This document shows positions 53,275 to 62,027 of a stretch of DNA of 64,000 bases, piece after piece. This DNA is from Pseudomonas sp. FP2196 (lineage in GTDB: Bacteria > Pseudomonadota > Gammaproteobacteria > Pseudomonadales > Pseudomonadaceae). A model generated the notes under the pieces. That model was given only the letters and a program-made list of their open reading frames with translations. It was not told where the DNA came from and did not search any database. The translations under genes were made by a program, and so were the position numbers. The stretch covers positions 1,360,501-1,424,500 of the forward strand of contig NZ_CP117445.1 in NCBI RefSeq assembly GCF_030687715.1, given 5' to 3'. Numbering within the stretch: position 1 is the first letter of the stretch; each line of letters begins with the position of its first letter.

Positions 53275-54372
53275 ATGTCATCTAAAAAGACACTCGCCCT
53301 GGCCCTGTGTGTTGCGATCACAGGTTGTGCACAGACTCCTAAAAACGATGCGGACGGCGGCAGTTGGTGGCCGTTCGGTTCCTCCGACAAAGTGGCAGCC
53401 AAAGAGTCGGCTCCCGCGCCTTTGAAACCTGCTGCTACCGCGCCGGTTGTCAACGCTGAAAGCAGCAACCCATGGTATTGGCCGTTCGGCTCCAGCGATT
53501 CGGCTGCCAAGGCAGATGTAAAGCCTGAGGTAAAACCTGTAGCCAAACCGGTTGAAGTGGCCAAAGCCGAGGCAGACAAGGGTGGCAAGTGGTGGTGGCC
53601 GTTCGGCGGCAAGGATCAGGACACCGCCAAAGTCGTACCGATGCCGGATCCGAAAGTCACTCAAGCTTGGCTGGATGATTACGAGCCGCGCCTGCGCACC
53701 GCTATCCAGGACAGCAATCTGCAACTCGAACGCCGCGACAACGTGCTGGTCGTGACCGCGCCGGTGGAAGGCTCGTTCAACCCTGATCGTCCGGCGATGC
53801 TGCTGCCCGTCACTCTCGGTCCGTTCACCCGTGTGGCTAAAATTCTTGAAGCCGACCCGAAAACCGCCGTGCTGGTACTCGGTCACAGCGACTCCAGTGG
53901 CGCTGCTCCGGCCAATATCAAATTGAGTCAGGAACGTGCCCAGGCCATTGCGGCGATCTTCCGTCTCAGCGGCTTGCAGCGCGATCGCCTGATGCTGCGT
54001 GGCATGGGTTCTGAAGCCCCGCGTGCCGCCAATGACAGCGTTGAAGGTCGTGCCCTCAACCGTCGCGTTGAAATGCTGGTGACTCCGCAGAACACCATGG
54101 TTGCGCTGCTGAGCAAATACAACATGCCAGCGCCGAAGCCAGTGACCCTGGTTGCTGCGCAGGACGTCAAGCCAGTGGCCAAACCGGTAACCCCGGCGCC
54201 AGCCGCGAAAAAAGCTGCTGTGCCGGCCACCAAGAAAGCCCCGGCGAAGAAAGCCGCCGCCAAGGCTCCAGCCAAGAAGGCACCGGCGAAGGCTCCCGCG
54301 AAGAAAACCGCTCCAGCCAAAGCCGCCGCGACCGACAAGAAAGTCGCCGCGACCGATGCCACCAAGAAGTAA
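53275..54372 (+). CDS. OmpA-family lipoprotein with WPFG repeats and an H1-like tail
   Basis: A 365-residue lipoprotein (AITGC, Cys18). Three aromatic repeats, WWPFGSSD (31-38), WYWPFGSSD (67-75) and WWWPFGGKD (106-114), are spaced 37-39 residues. An OmpA-like domain follows (VLVLGHSDSSGAAPANIKLS and ALNRRVEML). The last 75 residues are Lys/Ala/Pro repeats (KKAPAKKAAAKAPAKKAPAK) like histone H1 or AlgP. The tail would be periplasmic and positively charged, perhaps binding peptidoglycan or LPS. It ends 24 bp before pdxH and may be cotranscribed. Confidence 0.85.
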   Translation: MSSKKTLALALCVAITGCAQTPKNDADGGSWWPFGSSDKVAAKESAPAPLKPAATAPVVNAESSNPWYWPFGSSDSAAKADVKPEVKPVAKPVEVAKAEADKGGKWWWPFGGKDQDTAKVVPMPDPKVTQAWLDDYEPRLRTAIQDSNLQLERRDNVLVVTAPVEGSFNPDRPAMLLPVTLGPFTRVAKILEADPKTAVLVLGHSDSSGAAPANIKLSQERAQAIAAIFRLSGLQRDRLMLRGMGSEAPRAANDSVEGRALNRRVEMLVTPQNTMVALLSKYNMPAPKPVTLVAAQDVKPVAKPVTPAPAAKKAAVPATKKAPAKKAAAKAPAKKAPAKAPAKKTAPAKAAATDKKVAATDATKK

Positions 54373-54396
54373 TCCGCTAACGAAAAGGAATGCGCC

Positions 54397-55044
54397 ATGA
54401 CCCAGGCTCTGGCAGATATGCGTCGTGATTACACCCGGGATGGCTTGACCGAGGCGCAAGCCCCGGCCGAGCCGTTTGCGCTGTTCCACCAATGGTTCGC
54501 CGACGCGGTGAAAACCGAGCAGGCGCCGGTGGAAGCCAACGCCTTGACCCTGGCCACGGTTGATGCAGACGGTCGTCCGCATTGCCGCATTCTGCTGCTC
54601 AAGGGCCTGGACGAGCAGGGTTTCACTTTCTTCACCAACTACGACAGCGCCAAGGGCCAGCATCTGGCGGCCAATCCGTTTGCCGCCATGACCTTCTTCT
54701 GGCCGACCCTTGAGCGCCAGGTGCGCATCGAAGGTCGGGTGGTGAAAGTCACCCCGCAAGAATCCGATGCGTATTACCAGGTGCGTCCACTGGGCAGCCG
54801 ACTCGGTGCCTGGGCATCACCGCAGAGCCGGGTGATCAACGGGCGTGGGGAGCTGGAAGATTTGCTCAAGGCCACCGAGCAACGCTTCAGCGACACCCAG
54901 CCTGACTGCCCGGAACACTGGGGTGGTTATCGCTTGCTGCCCGAGCGCATCGAATTCTGGCAGGGCCGTCCGAGCCGTCTGCACGATCGCCTCAACTACC
55001 GTTTGCAGGGCGCCGACTGGATTCTTGAACGTCTGGCACCTTAA
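54397..55044 (+). CDS. pdxH: Pyridoxamine 5'-phosphate oxidase
   Basis: An FMN enzyme that makes pyridoxal 5'-phosphate. The 215 residues include [20 protein letters not shown] (FMN-binding RxxLLK), [22 protein letters not shown] [23 protein letters not shown], and the C-terminal signature [20 protein letters not shown] precedes the ATG. The family length and all motifs agree. Confidence 0.96.
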   Translation: MTQALADMRRDYTRDGLTEAQAPAEPFALFHQWFADAVKTEQAPVEANALTLATVDADGRPHCRILLLKGLDEQGFTFFTNYDSAKGQHLAANPFAAMTFFWPTLERQVRIEGRVVKVTPQESDAYYQVRPLGSRLGAWASPQSRVINGRGELEDLLKATEQRFSDTQPDCPEHWGGYRLLPERIEFWQGRPSRLHDRLNYRLQGADWILERLAP

Positions 55045-55049
55045 GCAGT

Positions 55050-55286
55050 CTACCGAGCGGGATAGCCTGCCGCAGCGGCCTCAAGCCACTTCGGCAGGTC
55101 CCGACGCTTGATCTTCTGCTCTTGTGCATGGGCCAATTGTTCGAGCATAAAAACGCGTTTGCCTTCATCCTTGCCGGCCAGCGACAACGCCAGATCGCGA
55201 TCCATCCAGCGTTTGATCCGTACGTATAGCCACCAGTGGAAGTACAGACCGGCGACGGTGGTGACGATAATGATGAAGTAATCCAT
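55050..55286 (-). CDS. Small membrane protein of unknown function
   Basis: A 78-residue protein with one N-terminal transmembrane helix (MDYFIIIVTTVAGLYFHWWL) and a charged cytoplasmic part (YVRIKRWMDRDLALSLAG, EQKIKRRDLPKWLEAA). AAGGA precedes the ATG at 55286. It converges with pdxH, 5 bases apart. I do not recognise it. Confidence 0.75.
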   Translation of the reverse strand: MDYFIIIVTTVAGLYFHWWLYVRIKRWMDRDLALSLAGKDEGKRVFMLEQLAHAQEQKIKRRDLPKWLEAAAAGYPAR

Positions 55287-55453
55287 GAAAATCCTTGGGT
55301 CGGCGGCGCAAGAAATGGAATTTGGCGCTAATGTTGGGTGAGTTCGCAGGGCACCTGTACCGGGCCTGAATGAAAGCAATTTTATCCGGGCGGCGCCGTG
55401 ACAGGCGTCAAGCTGCGGAGTTTAATGAATACCTGTCCTTTGGAGTTGATGCT

Positions 55454-55918
55454 ATGCGTAAGTCTGTTCTGCTGGTTGCTTCCTTTTCCACGATGGCGAT
55501 GTTGCTTACCGGTTGCCAATCGAGCCTGACCGGTGACTCCTACTCCCGTGACGAAGCGCGTCGCGTGCAGACGATTCGCATGGGCACCATCGAATCCCTG
55601 CGTCCGGTGAAAATCGAAGGCACCAAGACCCCGATCGGCGGCGCTGCTGGCGCAGTGGTTGGCGGTGTCGGCGGCAGCGCCATCGGCGGCGGCAAGGGCA
55701 GCATCGTTGCTGCGGTCATCGGTGCGGTGGCTGGTGGTCTGATCGGTTCGGCAACCGAAGAAGGCCTGACGCGCACCCAAGGTGTTGAAATCACTGTGCG
55801 CGAAGACGACGGCAGCATGCGCGCCTACGTGCAGCAGGTTCAGGAGAATGAAGTGTTCCGTGTTGGCGAGCGCGTACGCATCTCCACCGTTGGCGGAACC
55901 AGCCGCGTTTCGCACTAA
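55454..55918 (+). CDS. SlyB-like glycine-zipper outer-membrane lipoprotein
   Basis: A 154-residue lipoprotein (MLLTGC, Cys21). RVQTIRMGTIESLRPVKIEG precedes a glycine zipper 2TM region (GGAAGAVVGGVGGSAIGGGK, then GAVAGGLIGSATEEG) and a small beta domain (VEITVREDDGSMRAYVQQVQ, FRVGERVRI). This matches SlyB/Pcp-type lipoproteins linked to outer-membrane stress. It has a terminator downstream. Confidence 0.88.
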   Translation: MRKSVLLVASFSTMAMLLTGCQSSLTGDSYSRDEARRVQTIRMGTIESLRPVKIEGTKTPIGGAAGAVVGGVGGSAIGGGKGSIVAAVIGAVAGGLIGSATEEGLTRTQGVEITVREDDGSMRAYVQQVQENEVFRVGERVRISTVGGTSRVSH

Positions 55919-55938
55919 GCGGGAACGAGCGGCAAAAG

Positions 55939-55972
55939 AAAACCCCGATCAGGTGACTGGTCGGGGTTTTTT
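55939..55972 (+). terminator. Terminator of the slyB-like gene
   Basis: AAAACCCCGA pairs with TCGGGGTTTT around the AGGTGACTGG-type loop, followed by a T-rich run. Confidence 0.9.
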
Positions 55973-55995
55973 ATTTTTTCTTCCAATTCGGTAAG

Positions 55996-56247
55996 TTAGT
56001 AATCAGCACAGGTGCCCATGAAGAACTCCAAACCCTTCGGGAGGCTAACTTTGAGAAGAGTTTCCAGCGCATTGACTTGATCTGTAGTCAATAACAGCTC
56101 TCCGGGTTCCAATTCATTCAGGGGCTTAGACTCAATGAGCTGTGCAACTTTTTCGTTCATCTCGTTATCTTTGATATACAACTCGAATTGCAAAGAGTCA
56201 TCTTGAGCGTCATCAGGGTAAAAGCCGGTTATCGAAAGGTAACGCAT
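55996..56247 (-). CDS. Probable bacteriocin immunity protein
   Basis: An 83-residue acidic protein (MRYLSITGFYPDDAQDDSLQ at its start; GTCADY at its end). I do not recognise a family from sequence alone and it is not obviously like Im3. The case for immunity is position: it starts 10 bases after the bacteriocin stop, in the same direction, with an AAGGA site, and its size and acidity fit a partner for a basic RNase domain. Base composition here (55996-56450) is more AT-rich than in the neighbours. Confidence 0.65.
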   Translation of the reverse strand: MRYLSITGFYPDDAQDDSLQFELYIKDNEMNEKVAQLIESKPLNELEPGELLLTTDQVNALETLLKVSLPKGLEFFMGTCADY

Positions 56248-56257
56248 GTTTCAATCC

Positions 56258-57451
56258 TTAATTTCTAGAAGTTCTTCTGTTCGGCTCTGCAGGCCCGGTT
56301 TGTTCACCCGTCAGGTGATTGAACTCGCCCAAATGAGTCGTTCCCAATTTGTCGTATTTTTCCACAGCGTTACTTTTGTAATCCCATTCATAGATTCGAC
56401 CTTTGCGGTCTACCCACCGTGCTCGCTGCTTTCCGCCACCTTTCACCGATGATTTCGACTTTACTCTAACTGCGTCAGGGAAGGCCGGTAGTGTCTCTGG
56501 GTGGCCGTAGTAAATATGGTCGCGAGCCCGGCTTAAAACGATGTATACCGGCCGAATCCCCGAATGCGCCGGAAAAACCAAAATGAAATCCCGGTACTCC
56601 GGCGGATAAACCGGATTCACCAGAATTCCATCCGCCGCTTTCGTCGGTGGATAAACCCAGATATGCGGTGCTTGCGGTGCAGCCTCAAGCGCTGGAATAC
56701 CGAGGATGTCTGAGCCATCCATTGCAGGCGTCCAGAGCAGTTCGGTGCCTTCACCCAAGTCAGCCATGAACTGGCTGCCGCGCGCAGTGAACTGCACGAC
56801 ATCCACCATTTCCCAATCACGATTCTTGCCAGTGTAGAAACCGTAACCCTTGAGGCTGCCGTCTGCCTGTTGCTCGACCCGCAGACGAACGCGGGTGCGG
56901 GCCTGTTTCAGGGCGCGCAGTTGATCGTCGGTGTAGAGGGCGCTATCGCCAAGGCTCGAGGGCATGAACAGCGCAACCAGTCCAGCCAACGTGGCAGCAG
57001 CAGTGCTGGCGGCAACGGCAGGCAACGCTTCGAATGCAGATCCGGCCAGAGCAAAATTGCCGAGTCCTGTCGGGATGGCCGTAGTGCTGATTTTCTTCAG
57101 CGCTACGGTACCGTTGGCATCGGCTTCGCGGGCACCGAGAAGGATCAGGTCGCCGTAGTCTTTCAAACTATCGGTCGGCACCATCCCTGAAGGATTGGAG
57201 TAATCAATGATCGCGTCCGGCAACTTGCAGGACTTGGCAAACACGCATCCGGCGCGCACGGGATCAGGCTTTTTGGCTGCAACCTCACGATTGCGCTCAA
57301 AAGCTTCCTGCCGCGCCAGCATGGCGCCGTAAGCGTTTTGTCTGGCGTCGCGCGCAGCCAGTTCAGTGGCCGTCATGTAGCGGTAAGTGACGTGATGCCC
57401 GTCGCCTTGCGGTGGGTTGGGAACCCGGGGAATGTCCTTGTTGCGAGCCAC
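56258..57451 (-). CDS. S-type pyocin-domain bacteriocin with colicin E3-type RNase domain
   Basis: A 397-residue toxin. The C-terminal 80 residues (GGGKQRARWVDRKGRIYEWD, then HLGEFNHLTGEQTGPAEP) closely follow the 16S rRNase domain of colicin E3, with a His-Pro-Glu (YYGHPET) region before it that may hold catalytic residues. The middle (residues about 180-310, IWVYPPTKAADGILVNPVYPPEYRDFILVFP) is the S-type pyocin domain. The N-terminal 75 residues contain CVFAKSC and no TonB box that I can see, so the protein is shorter than typical pyocins. It starts with GTG after AAAGGA. A perfect palindrome lies 26 bp upstream. Confidence 0.85.
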   Translation of the reverse strand: MARNKDIPRVPNPPQGDGHHVTYRYMTATELAARDARQNAYGAMLARQEAFERNREVAAKKPDPVRAGCVFAKSCKLPDAIIDYSNPSGMVPTDSLKDYGDLILLGAREADANGTVALKKISTTAIPTGLGNFALAGSAFEALPAVAASTAAATLAGLVALFMPSSLGDSALYTDDQLRALKQARTRVRLRVEQQADGSLKGYGFYTGKNRDWEMVDVVQFTARGSQFMADLGEGTELLWTPAMDGSDILGIPALEAAPQAPHIWVYPPTKAADGILVNPVYPPEYRDFILVFPAHSGIRPVYIVLSRARDHIYYGHPETLPAFPDAVRVKSKSSVKGGGKQRARWVDRKGRIYEWDYKSNAVEKYDKLGTTHLGEFNHLTGEQTGPAEPNRRTSRN

Positions 57452-57476
57452 TGATCGTCCTTTCGTTCATCCATCG

Positions 57477-57498
57477 GCAGCCCTTTGCAAAGGGCTGC
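57477..57498. promoter_or_regulatory. Perfect 22-bp palindrome upstream of the bacteriocin
   Basis: GCAGCCCTTTG and CAAAGGGCTGC join with no spacer. It could be an operator or a leader hairpin; it is not a LexA box. Confidence 0.55.
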
Positions 57499-57599
57499 GC
57501 AACGTTAACGAAGCAGGAAAATGGTGGCTGTAGGACGCGTCGCTAAAGACGTGGGGATTGTTCGCTGTGTCGCGGGAGAATGGCTTGAACGTTAATTTG

Positions 57600-57700
57600 T
57601 GGTGAGGGGATTTATCCCCGATGGGGCGCGAAGCGACCCCGCTCTTTACCTCAAAGCGGGGGACTGCTACGCAGTCCATCGGGGATAAATCCCCTCGCCA
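57600..57700. repeat. Long inverted repeat (GGGGATAAATCCCC family)
   Basis: TGGTGAGGGGATTTATCCCC and GGGGATAAATCCCCTCGCCA face each other, with GGGGCG...CGACCCC-type and GACTGCTACGCAGTC hairpins inside. It is a different family from the GTAGGAG repeats. Confidence 0.85.
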
Positions 57701-57708
57701 CGCGTGAT

Positions 57709-58899
57709 CTATGCACTAGGCAAAGTTTTGTTCCGGCGGCTTGCCGCCGCCGTCACCGCATACCCGATCAACGCCGCCAGAATCGACCCCGTCAGAATGC
57801 CCATCCGGTCCATGCCCGCGTATTCACTTGCACCCGGAACAAAGGCCAGAGAGCCGACAAACAGGCTCATGGTGAATCCGATGCCACAGAGAATCGCCAC
57901 GCCCAGCACCTGACCCCAGTTGGCGCCTTGGGGCAGGGCGGCGATACCGATCTTCACGGCCAGCCATGTCAGGCCGAACACACCAACGGTCTTGCCGAGC
58001 AGCAGGCCGACTGCGATGCCCATCGGCACATGGTGGGTGAAACTCTCGACGGTGACGCCGCTCAGTGACAGGCCGGCGTTGGCGAAGGCGAACAGCGGCA
58101 GAATGCCGTAGGCGACCCACGGATGCAGCGCGTGTTCCAGCGTCAGCAACGGCGAAGGCTCGGCGTTTTTCGTCCGTAGCGGGATGCAGAACGCCAGGGT
58201 CACACCGGCCAGCGTCGCATGCACGCCGCTCTTCAGTACACAAACCCACAGGATCAAGCCGATGATCATGTACGGCCCGAGCTTGACCACGCCGAGCCGG
58301 TTCATCGCCACCAGTGCGGCAATACACGCTGCTGCCAGCCCCAGCGACAGGGTCGAGAGTTCGCCGGAGTAGAAAATCGCAATGATCACGATAGCGCCAA
58401 GGTCATCAATGATCGCCAAGGTCATCAGGAACAGCTTCAGCGATACCGGCACGCGCTTGCCGAGCAGGGCAAGCACGCCGAGGGCGAAGGCGATGTCGGT
58501 GGCGGTGGGGATTGCCCAGCCGCTCAGGGCGGCCGGGTTGTCGCGATTGAGGAACCAGTAGATCAACGCCGGTACCAGCATGCCGCCGACAGCTGCCGCG
58601 CCGGGCAGAACGATCTGCGAAGGCTTGGACAATTGGCCATCGAGCACTTCGCGCTTCACTTCCAGGCCGATCAGCAGGAAGAACAGCGCCATCAGGCCGT
58701 CATTGATCCACAGCAACAGGGGTTTGGCGATTTTCAACGCGCCAATTTGCGCTACCACCGGGGTGTCGAGCAAACCGGTGTACAGCCACGACAATGGCGA
58801 GTTGTTGATAATCAAAGCCAGGATGGCCGCTGCGATCAATAACAGACCGCTGGCAGCTTCCAACTGAAAGAAACGCGTGAAAGTGCTACGCAGAGGCAA
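57709..58899 (-). CDS. nhaA: Na+/H+ antiporter NhaA
   Basis: A 396-residue inner-membrane antiporter for sodium and pH homeostasis with about 12 helices. The two ion-binding aspartates are in [15 protein letters not shown]; other signatures are [27 protein letters not shown] and [16 protein letters not shown] chose a TTG start at 58899 because GGAGAG lies 6 bases before it and [18 protein letters not shown] fits the family; a GTG 12 codons upstream is possible. It diverges from the PLP enzyme gene. Confidence 0.92.
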   Translation of the reverse strand: MPLRSTFTRFFQLEAASGLLLIAAAILALIINNSPLSWLYTGLLDTPVVAQIGALKIAKPLLLWINDGLMALFFLLIGLEVKREVLDGQLSKPSQIVLPGAAAVGGMLVPALIYWFLNRDNPAALSGWAIPTATDIAFALGVLALLGKRVPVSLKLFLMTLAIIDDLGAIVIIAIFYSGELSTLSLGLAAACIAALVAMNRLGVVKLGPYMIIGLILWVCVLKSGVHATLAGVTLAFCIPLRTKNAEPSPLLTLEHALHPWVAYGILPLFAFANAGLSLSGVTVESFTHHVPMGIAVGLLLGKTVGVFGLTWLAVKIGIAALPQGANWGQVLGVAILCGIGFTMSLFVGSLAFVPGASEYAGMDRMGILTGSILAALIGYAVTAAASRRNKTLPSA

Positions 58900-58967
58900 G
58901 GTCGCTCTCCATCGAAAAGTCAAAAGGTGGAACACCCTAACCCGTACCGTTAGTTGTTAAAACAAAA

Positions 58968-58989
58968 GTTATATTCTTTTTTGTTATAT
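58968..58989. promoter_or_regulatory. Direct repeat in the nhaA/PLP-enzyme divergent region
   Basis: GTTATAT occurs at 58968-58974 and 58983-58989, 15 bases apart, inside an AT-rich stretch (58955-58990). It may be a regulator site, possibly CysB-like, for the PLP enzyme. Confidence 0.4.
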
Positions 58990-59143
58990 GTCGTTACAAC
59001 GCCTTTACCCTCAACCACGCTGAGCCTAGCAGTTGCCGGACATATTGAGACTCAGCTGTATCTTTGCGGGATGTAGGTTTTTTCCTAAGCTGACGGATGA
59101 GCCTTTCCAGGAGGCCGATCTCCTGCCCGATTCAACGAGAACC

Positions 59144-60244
59144 ATGACCATGAGCGACACCCGACAGTGGGCCCGCGAAGCCATCCGCATCATCGAAGCG
59201 GATTTCCAGCGCAGCGCCGACACCCATCTGATCCCCTTGCCGCTGCCGGGTTTTGCGGGCATCGAGTTGTATTTCAAGGACGAATCCAGTCATCCGACCG
59301 GCAGCCTCAAGCATCGACTGGCCCGTTCGCTGTTTTTGTATGCGCTGTGTAATGGCTGGCTCAAGCCCGGTGCGCCAGTGATCGAAGCGTCCAGCGGTTC
59401 GACGGCGATTTCCGAAGCGTATTTCGCGCGGATGCTGGGGCTGCCGTTTATTGCGGTGATGCCGGCGACGACGTCGAAAGAGAAGATTGCCCAGATTGCC
59501 TTCTACGGTGGCCAGAGCCATCTGGTAAAAGATCCGACGCAGATTTATGCCGAATCCGAGCGCCTGGCTCGAGAGCATGGCGGCCATTTCATCGACCAGT
59601 TCACCTATGCCGAACGGGCGACCGACTGGCGGGCGAACAACAACATCGCCGAGTCGATCTTCCAGCAGATGCGCTACGAGAAACACCCAGAACCGAGCTG
59701 GTTGATTTCCAGCCCAGGCACCGGCGGCACCACCGCGACCCTCGGTCGTTACGTGCGCTATCGCCAGCACTGCACCCGCGTGCTGTGCGCCGATGCCGAG
59801 CGTTCGGTGTTCTTCGATTATTACCAGAGCGGCGACGCCAGTTTGCGTCTGGATTGCGGTTCGCGGATCGAAGGCATTGGCCGGCCAAGAGTGGAAGCGT
59901 CGTTCTTGCCGAAGGTGATCGACGCGATGGTCAAGGTGCCGGACGCCTTGTCGCTGGCGGCCATGCATTACCTGGCGCAACGGCTGGGGCGGCATGTCGG
60001 CGGTTCGAGCGGCACCAACCTGATTGGCGCATTGATGGCGGCGCAGCAAATGAAAGCGGCGGGGGAGTCGGGGTCGATCGTGGCGATCCTGTGCGATGGC
60101 GGCGAGCGTTATGCCGACACCTATTACGATCAGGACTGGCTCAAGGCGCAGGGGTATGAGCTGAGTGGGTTGATTGAGGCGGTGGCGGCGAGTGCCGAGC
60201 GGGGAGAGGCGCTGCCGACTTCAGTGTTGCGCGCAAATATCTGA
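59144..60244 (+). CDS. PLP-dependent cysteine synthase-family enzyme (possible cysteine desulfhydrase)
   Basis: A 366-residue fold-type II PLP enzyme. The Schiff-base Lys is in [10 protein letters not shown], the substrate loop in [12 protein letters not shown], and the phosphate-binding glycine loop in [15 protein letters not shown]. Related proteins are annotated as L-cysteine desulfhydrases or cysteine synthase-like. It is longer than CysK (about 320). Start is at 59144 (MTM) with GAGA close by; 59150 is an equal alternative. The 244 bp upstream hold an AT-rich direct repeat. Confidence 0.8.
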   Translation: MTMSDTRQWAREAIRIIEADFQRSADTHLIPLPLPGFAGIELYFKDESSHPTGSLKHRLARSLFLYALCNGWLKPGAPVIEASSGSTAISEAYFARMLGLPFIAVMPATTSKEKIAQIAFYGGQSHLVKDPTQIYAESERLAREHGGHFIDQFTYAERATDWRANNNIAESIFQQMRYEKHPEPSWLISSPGTGGTTATLGRYVRYRQHCTRVLCADAERSVFFDYYQSGDASLRLDCGSRIEGIGRPRVEASFLPKVIDAMVKVPDALSLAAMHYLAQRLGRHVGGSSGTNLIGALMAAQQMKAAGESGSIVAILCDGGERYADTYYDQDWLKAQGYELSGLIEAVAASAERGEALPTSVLRANI

Positions 60245-60259
60245 CAAACCGAAATCAAA

Positions 60260-60287
60260 TGTGGGAGCTGGCAGGCCAGCTCCCACA
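60260..60287. repeat. Compact REP hairpin
   Basis: TGTGGGAGCTGG pairs exactly with CCAGCTCCCACA around CAGG. It ends the PLP gene and may act as an mRNA-protecting stem. Confidence 0.8.
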
Positions 60288-60316
60288 GGGTTTTGCGTTG
60301 TTGCAGATTTAGCTGA

Positions 60317-61930
60317 TCAGGCTTCGAGGCCAAGAATGTCGCGCGCCACGGCTTCTGCGATGCGAATGCCATCAACCCCCGCCGACAGAATCCCGCCCGC
60401 ATAACCCGCACCTTCACCGGCCGGGAACAAGCCCTTCACGTTCATGCTCTGCAGCGTTTCGTTACGAGTGATGCGCAGCGGTGACGAAGTACGCGTTTCG
60501 ATCCCGGTCAACACGGCATCATGCAGCGAGTAGCCGCGAATCTGCTTCTCGAACGCCGGCAGCGCTTCACGAATCGCTTCAATCGCAAAATCCGGTAACG
60601 CCAAGGCCAGATCGCCCAGCGCCACACCCGGTTTGTAGGACGGCTCGACTTCACCCAGTTCGGTCGAAGGAATGTCGTTGATGAAGTCGCCAACCAGTTG
60701 CGCCGGGGCCTTGTAGTCGCTGCCGCCGAGGATAAAGGCGTGGGATTCCAGACGCTCCTGCAACTCGATCCCGGCCAGCGGGCCGCCCGGATAATCGACT
60801 TCCGGGGTGATGCCGACGACGATGCCGGAGTTGGCATTGCGCTCGTTACGCGAGTACTGGCTCATGCCATTGGTGACCACACGGTTCGGCTCGGACGTCG
60901 CGGCGACAACGGTGCCGCCCGGGCACATGCAGAAGCTGTAGACCGAACGGCCGTTCTTGGCGTGGTGCACCAGTTTGTAGTCGGCGGCTCCCAACTTGGG
61001 GTGGCCGGCGTATTTGCCCAGACGCGCACGGTCGATCAGCGACTGTGGGTGCTCGATGCGAAAACCCACCGAGAACGGCTTGGCTTCCATGAACACGCCA
61101 CGGCTGTGGAGCATGCGGAAGGTGTCGCGGGCGCTGTGGCCTAGGGCCAGAACCACGTGCTTCGAATGCAGGGTTTCGCCGCTGGCCAGTTGCACGCCGA
61201 CCAGTTGGCCGTCGTCGATCAGCACGTCGGTGACGCGCTCCTGGAAGCGTACTTCGCCGCCCAGATCACGGATCTGTTCGCGCATGTTTTCAACCATGCC
61301 GGTCAGACGGAACGTACCGATGTGCGGCTTGCTGACGTAGAGGATTTCTTCCGGTGCGCCGGCCTTGACGAACTCGTGCAGGACTTTTCGGCCAAGGAAC
61401 TTCGGATCCTTGATCTGGCTGTACAGTTTGCCGTCAGAGAACGTCCCCGCACCGCCTTCGCCGAACTGCACGTTGGACTCGGGGTTGAGCACGCTTTTAC
61501 GCCACAGGCCCCAGGTGTCCTTGGTGCGCTGACGCACTTCGGTGCCACGTTCGAGGACGATCGGCTTGAAGCCCATCTGTGCCAGTAACAGGCCGGCAAA
61601 GATCCCGCACGGGCCGAATCCGACGACGATAGGGCGCTGGCTCAGGTCGCTTGGTGCTTCGCCTACGAATTTGTAGCTGACATCCGGCGCCACGTTGACG
61701 TTACGGTCGTCGGCGAACTTGCCCAACACTTTGGCCTCGTCGCGTACGTTGAGGTCGATGGTGTAGATGAAGCACAGTTCGGAGGACTTTTTGCGCGCAT
61801 CGTAGCTGCGCTTGAACAAGGTGAAATCGAGCAAGTCATCGCTGGCGATGCCCAGACGTTGCACGATGGCAACGCGCAGGTCTTCTTCGGGATGGTCGAT
61901 TGGCAGCTTCAGTTCAGTGATTCGTAACAT
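60317..61930 (-). CDS. FAD-dependent oxidoreductase (COG2509-type)
   Basis: A 537-residue NAD(P)/FAD-binding protein. An N-terminal domain (ELKLPIDHPEEDLRVAIVQRLGI) precedes the FAD-binding Rossmann motif IVVGFGPCGIFAGLLLAQMGF. NVQFGEGGAGTFSDGKLYSQ and CPGGTVVAA follow; the C-terminal LFPAGEGAGYAGGILSAGVDG closes the FAD site. The family is conserved in pseudomonads with unknown substrate. The ATG at 61930 was chosen because the family starts MLRITEL. Confidence 0.85.
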   Translation of the reverse strand: MLRITELKLPIDHPEEDLRVAIVQRLGIASDDLLDFTLFKRSYDARKKSSELCFIYTIDLNVRDEAKVLGKFADDRNVNVAPDVSYKFVGEAPSDLSQRPIVVGFGPCGIFAGLLLAQMGFKPIVLERGTEVRQRTKDTWGLWRKSVLNPESNVQFGEGGAGTFSDGKLYSQIKDPKFLGRKVLHEFVKAGAPEEILYVSKPHIGTFRLTGMVENMREQIRDLGGEVRFQERVTDVLIDDGQLVGVQLASGETLHSKHVVLALGHSARDTFRMLHSRGVFMEAKPFSVGFRIEHPQSLIDRARLGKYAGHPKLGAADYKLVHHAKNGRSVYSFCMCPGGTVVAATSEPNRVVTNGMSQYSRNERNANSGIVVGITPEVDYPGGPLAGIELQERLESHAFILGGSDYKAPAQLVGDFINDIPSTELGEVEPSYKPGVALGDLALALPDFAIEAIREALPAFEKQIRGYSLHDAVLTGIETRTSSPLRITRNETLQSMNVKGLFPAGEGAGYAGGILSAGVDGIRIAEAVARDILGLEA

Positions 61931-62027
61931 GGCGAGGATCCGGGTTCGCGGGGCGCACAACTGCGCCAGGGCGTTTGAAGGCCGCGATTATAAGCCGCAA
62001 AGGCCGGATCCGGTGAGGCTAAAACGC

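Noticed and set aside
57452..57600. LexA box upstream of the bacteriocin
   Set aside because: No CTG-N10-CAG with an AT-rich centre was found; only the unrelated 22-bp palindrome is present.
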